Origin: Spartobacteria bacterium
GTDB lineage: Bacteria > Verrucomicrobiota > Verrucomicrobiia > Chthoniobacterales > UBA10450
Length of the DNA stretch: 64,000 nucleotides
Reading direction: 5' to 3'
Assembly: GCA_003134765.1 (NCBI GenBank)
Contig: PLCM01000018.1
Location: 1 to 64,000 of the forward strand
Each line of letters begins with the position of its first letter. Position 1 is the stretch's first letter. Below the pieces are notes generated by a model. That model worked only from the letters and a program-made list of their open reading frames with translations. It did no database searches and was not told the DNA's origin. The position numbers and the translations under genes were made by a program. Shown here one piece after another: positions 32,378 to 42,909 of this stretch.

Positions 32378-34798
32378 ATGAACGACCTCCGCTTTGCGTT
32401 CCGCCAGCTCCGGAAGTCACCTGGCTTTACCCTCATCGCCATCCTCACGCTCGCGCTCGGCATCGGGGCGAACAGCGCCATCTTCAGCGTGGTCAACGCC
32501 GTTCTCCTCCGGCCCCTGCCTTATCCGCAACCGGAGCGCCTTGTTTACCTCAATGAAATTGGCGGCGGTACGGAGACTTCGATCGCCCTGCCGGATTATG
32601 TCGATTGGCGGCGCGACAGCACTTCGTTCCAGCACCTCGGGCTCACTCGCCTGGAGTCGCGCAATCTCAGCGGCATCGCCGGCCGCGAACCGGAGCGAAT
32701 CGCAGTCGCTTTTGTGACTGCGAACTTCTTCGACGTGATTGGGCTCCCGGCGCAAATCGGCCGCGTCTTCCGCGAAGACGAAGATAAACCGGGCGCGCCG
32801 GCGCTGGCGGTCATCAGCGATCGGTTGTGGGACCGCGTTTTTCACCGCGATCCCGAGATCGTCGGGCGGGCGGTCAATTTTCATGGCCAGCCTTTCACCG
32901 TCACCGCAGTGATGCCGCGCGAAATGGATTCGCCGCATGGCGTAGATGCCTGGTTCTCAGTGATGCGTCGGAGCGCGAACCCGGCATGGCAGAACCGCGC
33001 CAATCATCCCATGTTCTTCGCCTGGGGCCGGCTGAAGGAGGGCGTGACGCTGCCCCAAGTGCGGAGCGAGATGAAGGCTATCGCCGCGCGTCTCGAGAAA
33101 ATTTATCCCGCGACGAATGCCGGCACCGGCGTCGCGGTCCGACCACTCCTCGAAAATCTCCTCGGCAATTATCGTACCAGCCTGGCGTTGCTTCTCGGCG
33201 CGGTCGCCGTCGTTTTGCTCATCGCCTGCGCGAATCTTGCGAATCTCCTGGCCGTGCGTGGGGCCGCACGCGCCCGGGAGTTCGCGGTTCGCGCGGCGAT
33301 GGGCGCTTCCCGCGGCCAGATCATCCGGCAACTCCTGATCGAAAACTTTGTCATCTCCGCCATCGGCGGCGGGCTTGGTTTGGTCTTCGCGATTTGGGGG
33401 CGCGATGCGCTCGTCGCCTTCGCTCCGGCCGGTGCGCCGCGTTTCGAAGGAATCGGCTTCGACTGGCGGGTCATGGCCTTTACCTTTTTGCTCGCGTCGC
33501 TCACCACGGTTTTGTTCGGGCTCTGGCCGGCGTGGCAGGCCGCGAGCGGAGATATCCAGTCAGCGCTCCAGGCGGGTTCGTTCGGAAGTTCGGAAACGAA
33601 AACCGCGCGGCGCAGCCGCGATTGGCTGGTGATCATCGAAGTCGCATTGACGCTGTTGCTCCTCAGCGCGGCGGGGCTTGTCCTCAAGAGCTTCGCGAAA
33701 ATGCAATCGACCGCGCTCGGCTTCGAACCCGAGGGAATACTTACGACGCGGATCGAACTTCCCTGGACGAAGTATAACGAGCTGAACAAAACTCTAAGCT
33801 TCACCAACGCCTTGCTGGACGAAGTTCGCCAGTTGCCGGGCGTGCAAAGCGCGGCCCTCTCTTCGAACCCGCCCATGCTCAGCGGCTGGCAGTTGAATTT
33901 CCAACCCGAGGGCGCGCCGCCGACCGATCCCAGCCAGCAGCCGTCAGCCGACAACGAAGTCGTGCAGGGCGATTATTTCGCGACGCTGAAGATCAACCTG
34001 ATCCGCGGCCGGACGTTCAACGACCACGATCGGGCGGATTCTACGCCGGTGATGATCATCGATCAGACGCTGGCCGACATGACGTTCAAGGGACAGGACC
34101 CGATCGGGAAAAGGCTCATGGTCGACACCGAAGAGGATTCCTCGAACGGCCCCCGGCTTCACGAAATCATTGGCGTCGTTCCTCACCTGAAACTCCGTGG
34201 TTACGACGACGCGACGCCGGTGCCGTCGTTTTTCTTTCCGCAAACGCAGGTCGGGCGCACGAATCTTGTCCTGCTCGTCCGAGCGTCGGGGAACGTGAAG
34301 CGGCTCGAGAAATCCGTGCGTGAAATCATCACGCGCCTCGATCCCGCCCAACCGATTTTCGATGTCCGCACGATGGAGGAACGGGTGGCGGAAACCTGGG
34401 CCACGCATCGGCTCCTCACCTTCCTGCTCGCGATCTTCGCCGGGCTCGCGTTGCTGCTCGCGGCGGTCGGATTGTATGGTGTACTGGCTTACTCCGCGTT
34501 CCGCCGGCTGCGCGAAATCGCGGTCCGCCTCGCGCTCGGGGCGCGTCCCGCGCATATCCGCGGGCTGGTCCTGGGCCACGGCCTCCGCCTCTTTGCGGTT
34601 GGCCTCGCGGTGGGCGCGCTCGCCGTCGGAGCGTCCGCTGGCTTGATTCGCAGCTTTCTTTTTGGCGTCAGTCCGCTTGATCCGCAGACCTATCTCGTCG
34701 TCGGCCTCATCCTTTCTCTCGTCACCATCCTGGCCGCCTGGCTTCCGGCGCGTCGCGCCTGCCGGGTCAATCCAATCGTGGCTCTGCGAGCCGAATGA
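32378..34798 (+). CDS. ADOP-type ABC permease 1
   Basis: 806 residues. Acidobacterial duplicated orphan permease: N-terminal [20 protein letters not shown] helix, then MacB_PCD periplasmic domain, FtsX core ([20 protein letters not shown] near 280), a second MacB_PCD domain and a second FtsX core, ending PIVALRAE. Eight membrane helices in total are expected. Such permeases are fused MacB halves with no own ATPase; the nearest ATPase of the right type is at 23748. Ribosome-binding site ggaggg 5 bp before the ATG. First of six in a row. Confidence 0.92.
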   Translation: MNDLRFAFRQLRKSPGFTLIAILTLALGIGANSAIFSVVNAVLLRPLPYPQPERLVYLNEIGGGTETSIALPDYVDWRRDSTSFQHLGLTRLESRNLSGIAGREPERIAVAFVTANFFDVIGLPAQIGRVFREDEDKPGAPALAVISDRLWDRVFHRDPEIVGRAVNFHGQPFTVTAVMPREMDSPHGVDAWFSVMRRSANPAWQNRANHPMFFAWGRLKEGVTLPQVRSEMKAIAARLEKIYPATNAGTGVAVRPLLENLLGNYRTSLALLLGAVAVVLLIACANLANLLAVRGAARAREFAVRAAMGASRGQIIRQLLIENFVISAIGGGLGLVFAIWGRDALVAFAPAGAPRFEGIGFDWRVMAFTFLLASLTTVLFGLWPAWQAASGDIQSALQAGSFGSSETKTARRSRDWLVIIEVALTLLLLSAAGLVLKSFAKMQSTALGFEPEGILTTRIELPWTKYNELNKTLSFTNALLDEVRQLPGVQSAALSSNPPMLSGWQLNFQPEGAPPTDPSQQPSADNEVVQGDYFATLKINLIRGRTFNDHDRADSTPVMIIDQTLADMTFKGQDPIGKRLMVDTEEDSSNGPRLHEIIGVVPHLKLRGYDDATPVPSFFFPQTQVGRTNLVLLVRASGNVKRLEKSVREIITRLDPAQPIFDVRTMEERVAETWATHRLLTFLLAIFAGLALLLAAVGLYGVLAYSAFRRLREIAVRLALGARPAHIRGLVLGHGLRLFAVGLAVGALAVGASAGLIRSFLFGVSPLDPQTYLVVGLILSLVTILAAWLPARRACRVNPIVALRAE

Positions 34799-34827
34799 AC
34801 AGGAACACGCTCTTCTACGCTCTTTCG

Positions 34828-34911
34828 TGGCACAGCCATCATGGCTGTGGGGACGACAGGCATCTTGCCTGTTGCGATGGCAGGCAAGATGCCCGCCGGT
34901 CCCACAGGCTG
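34828..34911. repeat. Palindromic element at the edge of a permease relic
   Basis: Hairpins cacagccatcatggctgtg, acaggcatcttgcctgt and a partner ggcaggcaagatgcc, with outer ends tgtggggac / ggtcccaca. The pair gcatcttgc / gcaagatgc repeats the layout (inverse loop words) of the elements at 20432 and 40151. It directly precedes the point where homology to permease 2 begins. Confidence 0.65.
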
Positions 34912-35124
34912 GAAGCCGGCCTCGCGATCGGCCTGCTGCTCGCTTTCGCGACGGGCAAAATCGTCAGCAGCATTCTTTTCGATGTCAGCTCGACCGATCC
35001 GTTCGCGTTTACGATCGCGCCGGTTGTGCTGATGACGGCGGCCTTGCTGGCGACGTGGGTGCCCGCGCGCCGCGCTACGAAAACTACGAAAATTAGTCCG
35101 ATGGCAGCGCTCCGGACGGAATAA
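34912..35124 (+). pseudogene. C-terminal relic of an ADOP permease
   Basis: About 70 codons matching the end of the next gene, ADOP permease 2 (FDVSSTDPFAFTIAPVVLMT, then ATWVPARRATK...SPMAALRTE), with very high nucleotide identity over the last 150 bp. It carries a 6-bp duplication (actacg) in the ARRATKTTKISP stretch. Everything upstream of about residue 780 of the parent is missing and a palindromic element sits at the break. The frame is open from 34795 but the first 38 codons run through the element. Likely debris of a former seventh permease or of gene conversion. Confidence 0.8.
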
Positions 35125-35139
35125 AGAAAATAAAATTAT

Positions 35140-37707
35140 ATGATCCAGGATTTTAGATTCGCGTTCCGCCAGCTTTGGAAATCGCCCGGTTTCACGATCG
35201 CCGCCGTGACGGTGCTCGCGCTTGGCATCGGAGTTAACACGGCCATTTTCAGCTTGGTTGACACCATGCTCTTAAAGCCGCCGGCTTACAAAGAGCCGTC
35301 CGAGATCGTGCAGCTCTTCTCGCAGGACAAAAAGAATCCGAAAAGCTTCCGCTCTTTTTCCTACCCGACCTACTCCGATATTCGCGAACAGAGTACGGTC
35401 TTCTCCGGCGTGCTGGCCCATTACGACATGATTGTCGGGTTGGGGGAAAAGGGTAATACCCGTCGCACGTTGGCGGATCTAGTGAGCGCCAACTACTTCT
35501 CCGTTCTCGGTGTCTCACCGGCCTACGGCCGCTCGTTTCTACCGGAGGAAGAAAAGCCGGGCCGCGATCAGCGCGTCGCAATCGTGAGCTACAGGTTTTG
35601 GCAGAAACACTCGAGCGATCTGTCACTGCTCGGCCAGTCGCTCCTGATCAACGGGCGCGCGTTCACTGTCATCGGCATCATGCCGGAAGGATTCACTGGC
35701 GTAACGAGCATCTTTTCGCCGGAAGTCTGGCTGCCGCTCGGAGTCTATGACGATATTGCGAGCGACTTGGGCAGCGCGCGGACCAATTCGCTGGCCGATC
35801 GCGGCACTAATAATCTCATGCTCATCGGCCGGCTCAAACCGGGAGTCACTGAGGCGGCGGCCTCCCCAGCACTAAAAGGCCTCGCGGCAAATCTGGAGGC
35901 GGCATTTCCGGTTGAACAAAAAAATCAAACGTTCATGACGGCGCCCTTGTTCCGGTTCGACACCATCACTGATCCAGCGGAAGCCGGGCCAGTCACCACC
36001 ATCGGAGCGTTCCTTACGGGAATGGCGGCGGTGGTGCTGCTCGTGGCATGTTTGAACCTGGCGAACATGTTGCTCGCCCGCGGCACCGCGCGCCGCAAGG
36101 AGATCGCGATCCGTCTCGCTCTGGGTGGCAGCCGCGCGCGAATCGTTAGGCAACTGCTTATCGAGGGCTTCGTGTTGGCGCTCGTGGGTGGCGCCTGCGG
36201 ATTGCTCGTCGGGCTCTGGTCGTCCGATCTTCTCATCGCGTCGCTCCGCGCGATTATTCCGGTCGACATCGTTTGGCTGAGCGGCCCGAATCCGGTGATC
36301 CTTGGCGCTACCCTTATGTTCTGCGTTCTGGGCACACTCTGTTTTGCGCTCGGTCCGGCGCTCAAGCTGTCACGCACGTCGGTGCTTGGAGATTTGAAAC
36401 AACAAGCCGGAGAGGACGTGCGCCGGCGGCGCTGGAAATTTCTCCCACGCAATCCGCTCGTCGTGGCGCAGGTCGCCTTCTCCCTCGCGCTTGTCACCGC
36501 GGCCGCGCTTTTCATTCGCGGCGCCGGCAAGGTGGCCTCGATCGATACAGGATTGCGGACTGACAACACCGTGCTCGCGGAAATCGACGCGAGTTTGGGC
36601 GGCTTCGACCAGAAACATGCGCGGGATCTCTATCGCATGCTGGAGGAAAAATTTGCGGCGCTCCCCGGCGCGCAACACGCGAGCATCTCGGCGACAGTTC
36701 CATTGGGACCTAATGCGACCCGAACGGGTGTGCAGAGGGCTGGCGTCCATCCCGCACCTGACGCCAAGCCGGCGACCGCGGCGGAGGGACTGACCTTCAA
36801 TCCCTGGTCGAACAGCATCGGCGCGGATTATTTCGCAACCGTCGGTTTGCCGCTCCTTCACGGCCGCTCCTTCACGGCCGCGGAAGCGACCCAACCTGGC
36901 GGACCGGCGGTGGCCATCATCGACGAAGCGCTTGCGAAAAAACTCTGGCCGGAAGGTGACGCGCTCGGCCAGCGGATTCAGTTAGCGATGCCGGAAAACG
37001 CACCGCCGGAAAAATCCGCCGACGATAGCGGCGAGATCAAACGCGGCGAATCGATCGAGATCGTCGGCATCGTTCCCGCCACGAAGGGACGATTTTTTGA
37101 AAAGAATCCGGCGGGCGCACTTTACCTCCCCTACGCTCACGCGTTCCACAGCGACGCATTTTTCCTGGTCCACTTTACCTCGCTTCCCCCGAGCAATGAA
37201 GCAGCGATGGCAGACGTGCTGCGCCGGACGGTGCAAAGCGTCGATCCTCAATTGCCCATTCTCGAGTTGAGGACGTTCACGAAACACATGGAAGCGAATC
37301 CGCTCTTGTGGATTCTCCGCGCGGGGGCCGCCTTGTTTTCCATCTTTGGCGGAGTCGCTCTCGGTTTGGCCGTCGTCGGCATTTATGGAGTGAGAGCCTA
37401 TTCAGTCGCGCGGCGAACCCGCGAGATCGGCATCCGAATGGCGCTCGGCGCCCAGGGCAAGACAGTGCTGTGGATGATTCTGCGCGAAGGCTTCGTGATG
37501 ATCGCGGCCGGGCTCGCGCTCGGATTTCTCATGGCGCTCGGGATCGGAAGAATTGTCAGCAACATTCTTTTCGATGTCAGTTCGACCGATCCGTTCGCGT
37601 TTACAATCGCGCCGGTTGTGCTGATGACGGCGGCTTTGCTGGCGACGTGGGTGCCCGCGCGCCGCGCCACCAAGATCAGCCCGATGGCAGCCCTTCGCAC
37701 AGAATAA
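35140..37707 (+). CDS. ADOP-type ABC permease 2
   Basis: 855 residues, the longest of the six; the additional length lies in the periplasmic domains. Domain order as in permease 1: N-terminal helix (QLWKSPGFTIAAVTVLALGI), periplasmic domain, FtsX core LVACLNLANMLLARGTARRK, second periplasmic and FtsX units, C-terminus KISPMAALRTE. In place of the common [14 protein letters not shown] the N-terminal segment reads VNTAIFSLVDTMLL, setting it apart from the others. Start is 15 bp after the relic's stop. Confidence 0.92.
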   Translation: MIQDFRFAFRQLWKSPGFTIAAVTVLALGIGVNTAIFSLVDTMLLKPPAYKEPSEIVQLFSQDKKNPKSFRSFSYPTYSDIREQSTVFSGVLAHYDMIVGLGEKGNTRRTLADLVSANYFSVLGVSPAYGRSFLPEEEKPGRDQRVAIVSYRFWQKHSSDLSLLGQSLLINGRAFTVIGIMPEGFTGVTSIFSPEVWLPLGVYDDIASDLGSARTNSLADRGTNNLMLIGRLKPGVTEAAASPALKGLAANLEAAFPVEQKNQTFMTAPLFRFDTITDPAEAGPVTTIGAFLTGMAAVVLLVACLNLANMLLARGTARRKEIAIRLALGGSRARIVRQLLIEGFVLALVGGACGLLVGLWSSDLLIASLRAIIPVDIVWLSGPNPVILGATLMFCVLGTLCFALGPALKLSRTSVLGDLKQQAGEDVRRRRWKFLPRNPLVVAQVAFSLALVTAAALFIRGAGKVASIDTGLRTDNTVLAEIDASLGGFDQKHARDLYRMLEEKFAALPGAQHASISATVPLGPNATRTGVQRAGVHPAPDAKPATAAEGLTFNPWSNSIGADYFATVGLPLLHGRSFTAAEATQPGGPAVAIIDEALAKKLWPEGDALGQRIQLAMPENAPPEKSADDSGEIKRGESIEIVGIVPATKGRFFEKNPAGALYLPYAHAFHSDAFFLVHFTSLPPSNEAAMADVLRRTVQSVDPQLPILELRTFTKHMEANPLLWILRAGAALFSIFGGVALGLAVVGIYGVRAYSVARRTREIGIRMALGAQGKTVLWMILREGFVMIAAGLALGFLMALGIGRIVSNILFDVSSTDPFAFTIAPVVLMTAALLATWVPARRATKISPMAALRTE

Positions 37708-37720
37708 CAAACAAGAAAAT

Positions 37721-40123
37721 ATGTTAAACGATCTCCGTTATGCTCTTCGTCAGCTCATCAAAGCGCCGAGCTTCACCGCCGTCGCGATCCTCACTCTCGC
37801 GCTCGGCATCGGCGCCTGCACCGCAATCTTCTCGGTCGTCAATGTCGTGTTGCTCCGCCCGCTCGATTATCCGGATCCGGACCGCATCGTTACCATGAGG
37901 GAAACGAATTTGCCGCAGTTCCCGGAGTTCTCGGTCTCGCCGCCGAACTATCTCGACTGGGAAAAGCAAACGAAGTCTTACGAATATCTCGCTGCGTATA
38001 CCAGCGCGCAGTTGAATCTGACCGGCGAAGGCGAACCGCAGCGGCTCGTTGGCCTGAAGGCGACCGCGCATTACTTCGATGCCTACGGCGTGAGACCCAT
38101 CCTCGGCCGGCTGTTGCTTCCGGAAGAAGACGCGCCCGGGAAAAACCATGTCGTCGTCCTGAGCTATCCTTTCTGGCAACGCGTCTTCGGCGGCATGCAC
38201 GACGTGGTTGGGCGCGCCGTTCAACTCAACGGCGAACCGTACACTGTGGTCGGCATTGCGCCGGTCGGCTTTGGCCTAACGAGTAAAGTGGATGCATGGA
38301 TGCCAATGGCGTTCAAGCCGAATGAGACCGCGAATGACGCGCGCGGCGGACACTACATTAATGTGGTGGGACGGCTGCGGGCTGGGGTGACGGTTGCGCA
38401 AGCGAGGGCGGAATTGGAAGTGCTCGCCTCCCAGCTCGCGAAGCAATATCCGGACTCGAACAAGGGCTGGGGAATTTTCATGATGCCTATTCAGGATTAC
38501 ACGGTGCGCGATGTGAAGCCGGTCCTGTATACGTTACTAGGCGCCGTTGGGTGCGTCTTGCTAATCGCTTGTGCGAACCTCGCGAATCTTCTGCTCGCCC
38601 GCGCGACTGCGCGCTCCCGCGAGATTTCCATCCGAGCGGCTCTTGGGGCCAGCCGAGGACGACTCGTCCGCCAACTCCTCACGGAAAGCGTTGTCCTTGC
38701 CGTGTGCGGCGGACTGGCCGGAGTGATCCTCGCGCGCTGGGGTCTCGACGCTATGCTGGCCCTCGCGCCCACGAGCCTTCCACGCATCACCGAAATTCAT
38801 CTCGATTCCGGCGTGCTTCTGTTTTCACTCGCGCTCAGCGTCGTGACCGGCCTCGTGTTTGGTATCGCTCCCGCCTGGCTCGCCGCGCGCGCCGATCTGA
38901 ACGAAGCGCTGAAGCAGGGCACGCGCGGTTCCACGGAAGGCGGTGCGCGGGGACGGTTGCGCAGCGCCCTGGTCGTGACCGAGGTAACCGTCGCGCTCAT
39001 GCTTCTCGGAGGCGCTGGTCTGCTCGCACGCAGTTTCATGCAGCTCACCCACGTCGATCCCGGCTTCATTCCGGAAAACGCCACCGTTCTTCGCTTGTCG
39101 TTGCCGCAGAAAAAATATGAAAAGCCGGAGCAGCAAACTGCGTTCGCCGACGCGCTCCTCGACCGCGTGAAAAATCTGCCAGGCGTTCAAGCCGTGGGCC
39201 TCACCCATTCGATGCCGCTCGCGGGCGACTACGTGCTTGGTTTTAACATCGAAGGCCGACCCGCCATCGCGCCAAGCGATCTACCAAGCACCAGTTACTA
39301 CACTGTCACGCCGGATTATTTCCGCGCGATGGGAATCCGGTTGATTCGAGGCCGGCTCTTCACAGCGCAGGATGACGCCAAGGCGGGGCGCGTCGCCATC
39401 ATCAACGAGACGATGGCCCGCCAGTATTTTCCCAACGAAGATCCGATCGGCAAACGGATCAACATCACGAATGGGCCCGACACCTGGCGCGAAATCGTCG
39501 GCATCGCGGGCGATATTAAACAATATGGCGTCGACAAGGCGACCAGTGCCCAGTCCTATGAGCCGTTTGCGCAGGTTCCGTTCAGCTCGCTGAACGTGGT
39601 CGTCCGCACGAAGGGCTCGTCGTCCGCGTTGCTGAGCGCGTTGCGTCCCGCTGTCTATGCCGTGGACAAAGACCAGCCGGTCGGCACGATTCGTCCGCTC
39701 GAGGAAATTGTGGCCGACTCGATCGCGCGCCAGCGCTTTGCGATGACGCTCCTCACCGTGTTTTCATCCGTGGCGCTCGTCATCGCCGCGGTCGGAATCT
39801 ACGGCGTGATGGCCTACAACGTCGTCCAGCGGACCGGTGAGTTCGGGATTCGGATGGCGCTCGGGGCACAGCAGGGCGATGTCCTGCGCCTGGTTCTCAC
39901 CCAGGGAAGCAAACTCATCGGACTCGGTCTTTTGATTGGGCTTCTCGCCACGCTGGCCGCTTCGCGTGCGATGGGATCGATGCTTTTCAACACGAGCGCC
40001 TACGATCCACTCACGCTCGGCACTATCACCGTGTTGCTCGGAGCAGTCGCACTGGTGGCGTGTTTTTTCCCCGCGAATCGCGCCACGAAAGTGAATCCCA
40101 TCGAAGCCCTGCGGACGGAATGA
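37721..40123 (+). CDS. ADOP-type ABC permease 3
   Basis: 800 residues. N-terminus [20 protein letters not shown] with [20 protein letters not shown]; first FtsX core [21 protein letters not shown]-terminus [14 protein letters not shown]. 13 bp downstream of permease 2, so in the same transcription unit. Export substrate cannot be inferred. A 27-bp gap and then a 130-bp four-hairpin element separate it from permease 4. Confidence 0.92.
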   Translation: MLNDLRYALRQLIKAPSFTAVAILTLALGIGACTAIFSVVNVVLLRPLDYPDPDRIVTMRETNLPQFPEFSVSPPNYLDWEKQTKSYEYLAAYTSAQLNLTGEGEPQRLVGLKATAHYFDAYGVRPILGRLLLPEEDAPGKNHVVVLSYPFWQRVFGGMHDVVGRAVQLNGEPYTVVGIAPVGFGLTSKVDAWMPMAFKPNETANDARGGHYINVVGRLRAGVTVAQARAELEVLASQLAKQYPDSNKGWGIFMMPIQDYTVRDVKPVLYTLLGAVGCVLLIACANLANLLLARATARSREISIRAALGASRGRLVRQLLTESVVLAVCGGLAGVILARWGLDAMLALAPTSLPRITEIHLDSGVLLFSLALSVVTGLVFGIAPAWLAARADLNEALKQGTRGSTEGGARGRLRSALVVTEVTVALMLLGGAGLLARSFMQLTHVDPGFIPENATVLRLSLPQKKYEKPEQQTAFADALLDRVKNLPGVQAVGLTHSMPLAGDYVLGFNIEGRPAIAPSDLPSTSYYTVTPDYFRAMGIRLIRGRLFTAQDDAKAGRVAIINETMARQYFPNEDPIGKRINITNGPDTWREIVGIAGDIKQYGVDKATSAQSYEPFAQVPFSSLNVVVRTKGSSSALLSALRPAVYAVDKDQPVGTIRPLEEIVADSIARQRFAMTLLTVFSSVALVIAAVGIYGVMAYNVVQRTGEFGIRMALGAQQGDVLRLVLTQGSKLIGLGLLIGLLATLAASRAMGSMLFNTSAYDPLTLGTITVLLGAVALVACFFPANRATKVNPIEALRTE

Positions 40124-40150
40124 TCTCTACAGCGGCGACGCAAATTTTCT

Positions 40151-40280
40151 GGGGAGCGCAGACTGCCAGCCTGCCGTTCGCGGCAGCCGGCCGCGAACAC
40201 GACGCCGATTTCACGCTGACGTTCACTACGATCCACCCGGCAAGCTGCCGGGTGGTGCAGGCCAGCAGCCTGCGCTCCCC
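40151..40280. repeat. 'ggggagcgca' four-hairpin element, copy 2
   Basis: Outer ends ggggagcgcagactgcc / gcagcctgcgctcccc. Inner hairpins gttcgcggcagccggccgcg and ccacccggcaagctgccggg, each perfectly paired. The loop words match the copy at 20432-20572, while stem bases differ and compensate. Lies between ADOP genes 3 and 4 and may split their transcripts. Confidence 0.78.
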
Positions 40281-40301
40281 AGCCCTTATCCACGACCTCT
40301 T

Positions 40302-42761
40302 ATGCTAAATGACATCCGCTACGGCTTGCGCCAACTCATCAAACATCCGGGTTTCACCATCATCGCGGTGCTCACGCTCGCCCTCGGCATTGGCGCGAAC
40401 ACTGCCATCTTCAGCGTGGTCAACGCGGTCCTCCTGAAGCCGCTCCCGTTCCCCGAACCAGACCAGCTTATCGCTGTCGGCATGACCGATGCGCGGCAGA
40501 AAGGCGACACGAACCTGAACTCGCTCTCGTACCCAGACTTCTTCGATTTTCGCGACCAGAACCGGACCCTCGCAAGCAGCGCAGTTTATCGGGACCGCTC
40601 GTTCGCCCTGACGAGCGAGGAAGGCGCAACGAGCCTACGCGGCCTGAAAGTCAGCGCGGAATTCTTCGATGTAATCGGGATTAAACCCGCACTTGGGCGC
40701 GCGTTTGTCCGCGATGACGAGCAGCGAGGCGGCGGTCCCGGTGGTTTCACGGTCATTATCAGCCACGATTTTTGGCTGAAACATTACGGGGCCGATCCGA
40801 ACGTGCTTGGCCGCACCATCACGCTTGATAGCCGTCCGTACACCGTGACCGGCGTCATGCCGGCAGGATTCCAATTTCCGATCTCGACTGATCCAATCGA
40901 TTTCTACGTCACGATCGCCGAGGACGCGGCAAGTCCTGACGGTTCGATGCCCACGACGAAACAACGCGGTAATCACAGCCTTCAGGCCGTGGCGCGGTTA
41001 AGACCCGGTGTCACCATCGCGCAGGCGCAGTCTGATCTCGCCGCCATTGCGGCCGCGCTCACAAAACAATACCCCGATTCCAACACCAATTTCGGCGTCC
41101 TCACCAAACCGCTGCGTGAAGAGATGGTCGGCGACGTGCGCACTGCGCTCTACATTCTTTTCGGCGCGGTCGTTTGCGTGTTGCTGATCGCGAACGCCAA
41201 CGTCGCGAATCTTCTCCTCGCCCGTGCGTCGGCTCGCGGAAAGGAAATCGCATTACGCGCTGCCATGGGAGCGAGCCGGGCCCGCATTATCCGGCAATTG
41301 CTGACAGAAAGTGTTTTGCTGTCCGGGTTAGGCGGCGCGTTCGGGTTGCTCCTCGCGCAATGGGGAACCGACGCTCTCGTCAAGACCGTGCCGCAAAACA
41401 TTCCGCGCATCAGCACGATCCAACTGGACGCCTCGGTGCTGATCTTCACGCTTCTCGTGTCGCTGGCCACGGGCGTTATCTTCGGCCTCGTCCCGGCGTG
41501 GCAGGCGTCGCACGTCGATCTCAACACCTCGCTAAAATCTGGCAGTCGCACTGGAAGCGCCGGTGAGGGGAAAGGCCGGGTCCGCAATGCGCTCATCATG
41601 GCCGAGGTGGCGCTCGCGCTCATTCTTCTGATCTCGGCCGGACTTCTCATCCAAAGCTTCGCGCGGCTCGGTCGGGTCCAGCCCGGCGTGCGGACGGAAC
41701 GCCTTCTGACTGCGCGCATCGGTCTGCCCGAAGTCGCTTATCCTAAGAACGAAAACGTCATCGCGTTCTACGACCAGTTCCTGCCCCGGCTGCAATCCAT
41801 TCCCGGTGTCGAATCAGCGAGCGCGATCCTGCCGTTGCCCTTGAGCGGAAGCAACATGACCACTTCGTTCGACAACCTTGATCATCCGTTGCCGGAAGGA
41901 CAGCGTCCCGCTGCGCCCGTCCGCATGATCGGGACGGATTACTTCAAGACGATGGGTATTCCCGTCCGGCAAGGCCGCGTCTTCGACGAACGCGACCAGT
42001 ACACCTCGGCGCCCGTGGTGATCGTAAACGAACGCTTCGCCCAGAAATTTTTCCCAGGCGAGAACGTGATTGGAAAACGGATCCAGCCCGGATTCTCCGC
42101 GGATGACAGCGGCGAAAAAATTCGCGAGATCGTCGGCGTAGTGGGCAACGTCAAGCATCTTTCCCTGAAACTCGAAGACTCGCCGGAGATGTATCTGCCG
42201 CGGACGCAAATTCCAATCCACGTCATGTCGATCGTCGTCCGGACGAATGTTTCCAATCCGAATGCGCTCACGAATTCGATCCGGAAAGAATTAGCCACGA
42301 TGGACTCGACCATTCCGCTGACCAGCGTGCGTGTGTTCGACGAATACATTTCGCGCTCCCTGGCCCGGTCGCGCTTCAACACGCTGTTGCTTTCGATCTT
42401 CGCCGGCACGGCGCTGCTCCTGACGGCGATCGGGATTTATGGCGTACTGGCCTACTCCGTCGCGCAACGCACGAGTGAAATCGGAATCCGGATTGCGCTC
42501 GGCGCGGGCAAGAGTTCCATCTTCCGCCTCATCGTTGGCCAGGCCATGACGCTTGTCGGCATCAGTCTCGTCATTGGGTTGGCCGGGGCTTTCGCCGCTA
42601 CGCGTTTGTTGAACAGCCTGTTGTTTGGAGTCGGCGCGTCTGATCCGGTGACTTTCCTTGGGATTGTTGTTTTGGTCTCCGTCGTCGCGTTCATCGCCGC
42701 CTGGTTGCCGGCGCGACGTGCGACACGGGTGGATCCCATTATCGCTTTAAGAGCAGAATGA
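40302..42761 (+). CDS. ADOP-type ABC permease 4
   Basis: 819 residues. N-terminus [20 protein letters not shown]; FtsX core [21 protein letters not shown]-terminus [12 protein letters not shown]. Strikingly similar to permease 5 over its entire length (for example both have [15 protein letters not shown] / QNIPRVSTIQLDGAV and [15 protein letters not shown]), so the two are a tandem duplicate. Asn replaces Cys in 'LLIANAN' compared with permeases 1, 3 and 6. Confidence 0.92.
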   Translation: MLNDIRYGLRQLIKHPGFTIIAVLTLALGIGANTAIFSVVNAVLLKPLPFPEPDQLIAVGMTDARQKGDTNLNSLSYPDFFDFRDQNRTLASSAVYRDRSFALTSEEGATSLRGLKVSAEFFDVIGIKPALGRAFVRDDEQRGGGPGGFTVIISHDFWLKHYGADPNVLGRTITLDSRPYTVTGVMPAGFQFPISTDPIDFYVTIAEDAASPDGSMPTTKQRGNHSLQAVARLRPGVTIAQAQSDLAAIAAALTKQYPDSNTNFGVLTKPLREEMVGDVRTALYILFGAVVCVLLIANANVANLLLARASARGKEIALRAAMGASRARIIRQLLTESVLLSGLGGAFGLLLAQWGTDALVKTVPQNIPRISTIQLDASVLIFTLLVSLATGVIFGLVPAWQASHVDLNTSLKSGSRTGSAGEGKGRVRNALIMAEVALALILLISAGLLIQSFARLGRVQPGVRTERLLTARIGLPEVAYPKNENVIAFYDQFLPRLQSIPGVESASAILPLPLSGSNMTTSFDNLDHPLPEGQRPAAPVRMIGTDYFKTMGIPVRQGRVFDERDQYTSAPVVIVNERFAQKFFPGENVIGKRIQPGFSADDSGEKIREIVGVVGNVKHLSLKLEDSPEMYLPRTQIPIHVMSIVVRTNVSNPNALTNSIRKELATMDSTIPLTSVRVFDEYISRSLARSRFNTLLLSIFAGTALLLTAIGIYGVLAYSVAQRTSEIGIRIALGAGKSSIFRLIVGQAMTLVGISLVIGLAGAFAATRLLNSLLFGVGASDPVTFLGIVVLVSVVAFIAAWLPARRATRVDPIIALRAE

Positions 42762-42790
42762 AAACGTCTCCGTTTGTAGAGCGTCTGTGT

Positions 42791-42900
42791 CAGCCCCGAA
42801 TGATTTCGGGGTTCACAACCGTAACGCAGCGCGATGGCGCGCGGCCGGGCTTTCAAACGCCCTACGACTCCCGAGCGGCCCACAGGGCCGCTGCTACAGA
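42791..42900. repeat. Cluster of hairpin repeats between permeases 4 and 5
   Basis: Three adjacent units: cagccccgaatgatttcggg (hairpin), cgcggccgggctttcaaacg with gccctacgactccc, and gagcggcccacagggccgct followed by gctacag. They end 10 bp before the start codon of permease 5. The frame is open through them, giving a spurious 41-residue N-terminal extension. Confidence 0.5.
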
Positions 42901-42909
42901 AGAGAAATT

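Noticed and set aside
42787..42909. 41-residue N-terminal extension of permease 5
   Set aside because: Encoded by hairpin repeats; the conserved start [11 protein letters not shown] begins at 42910/42913.
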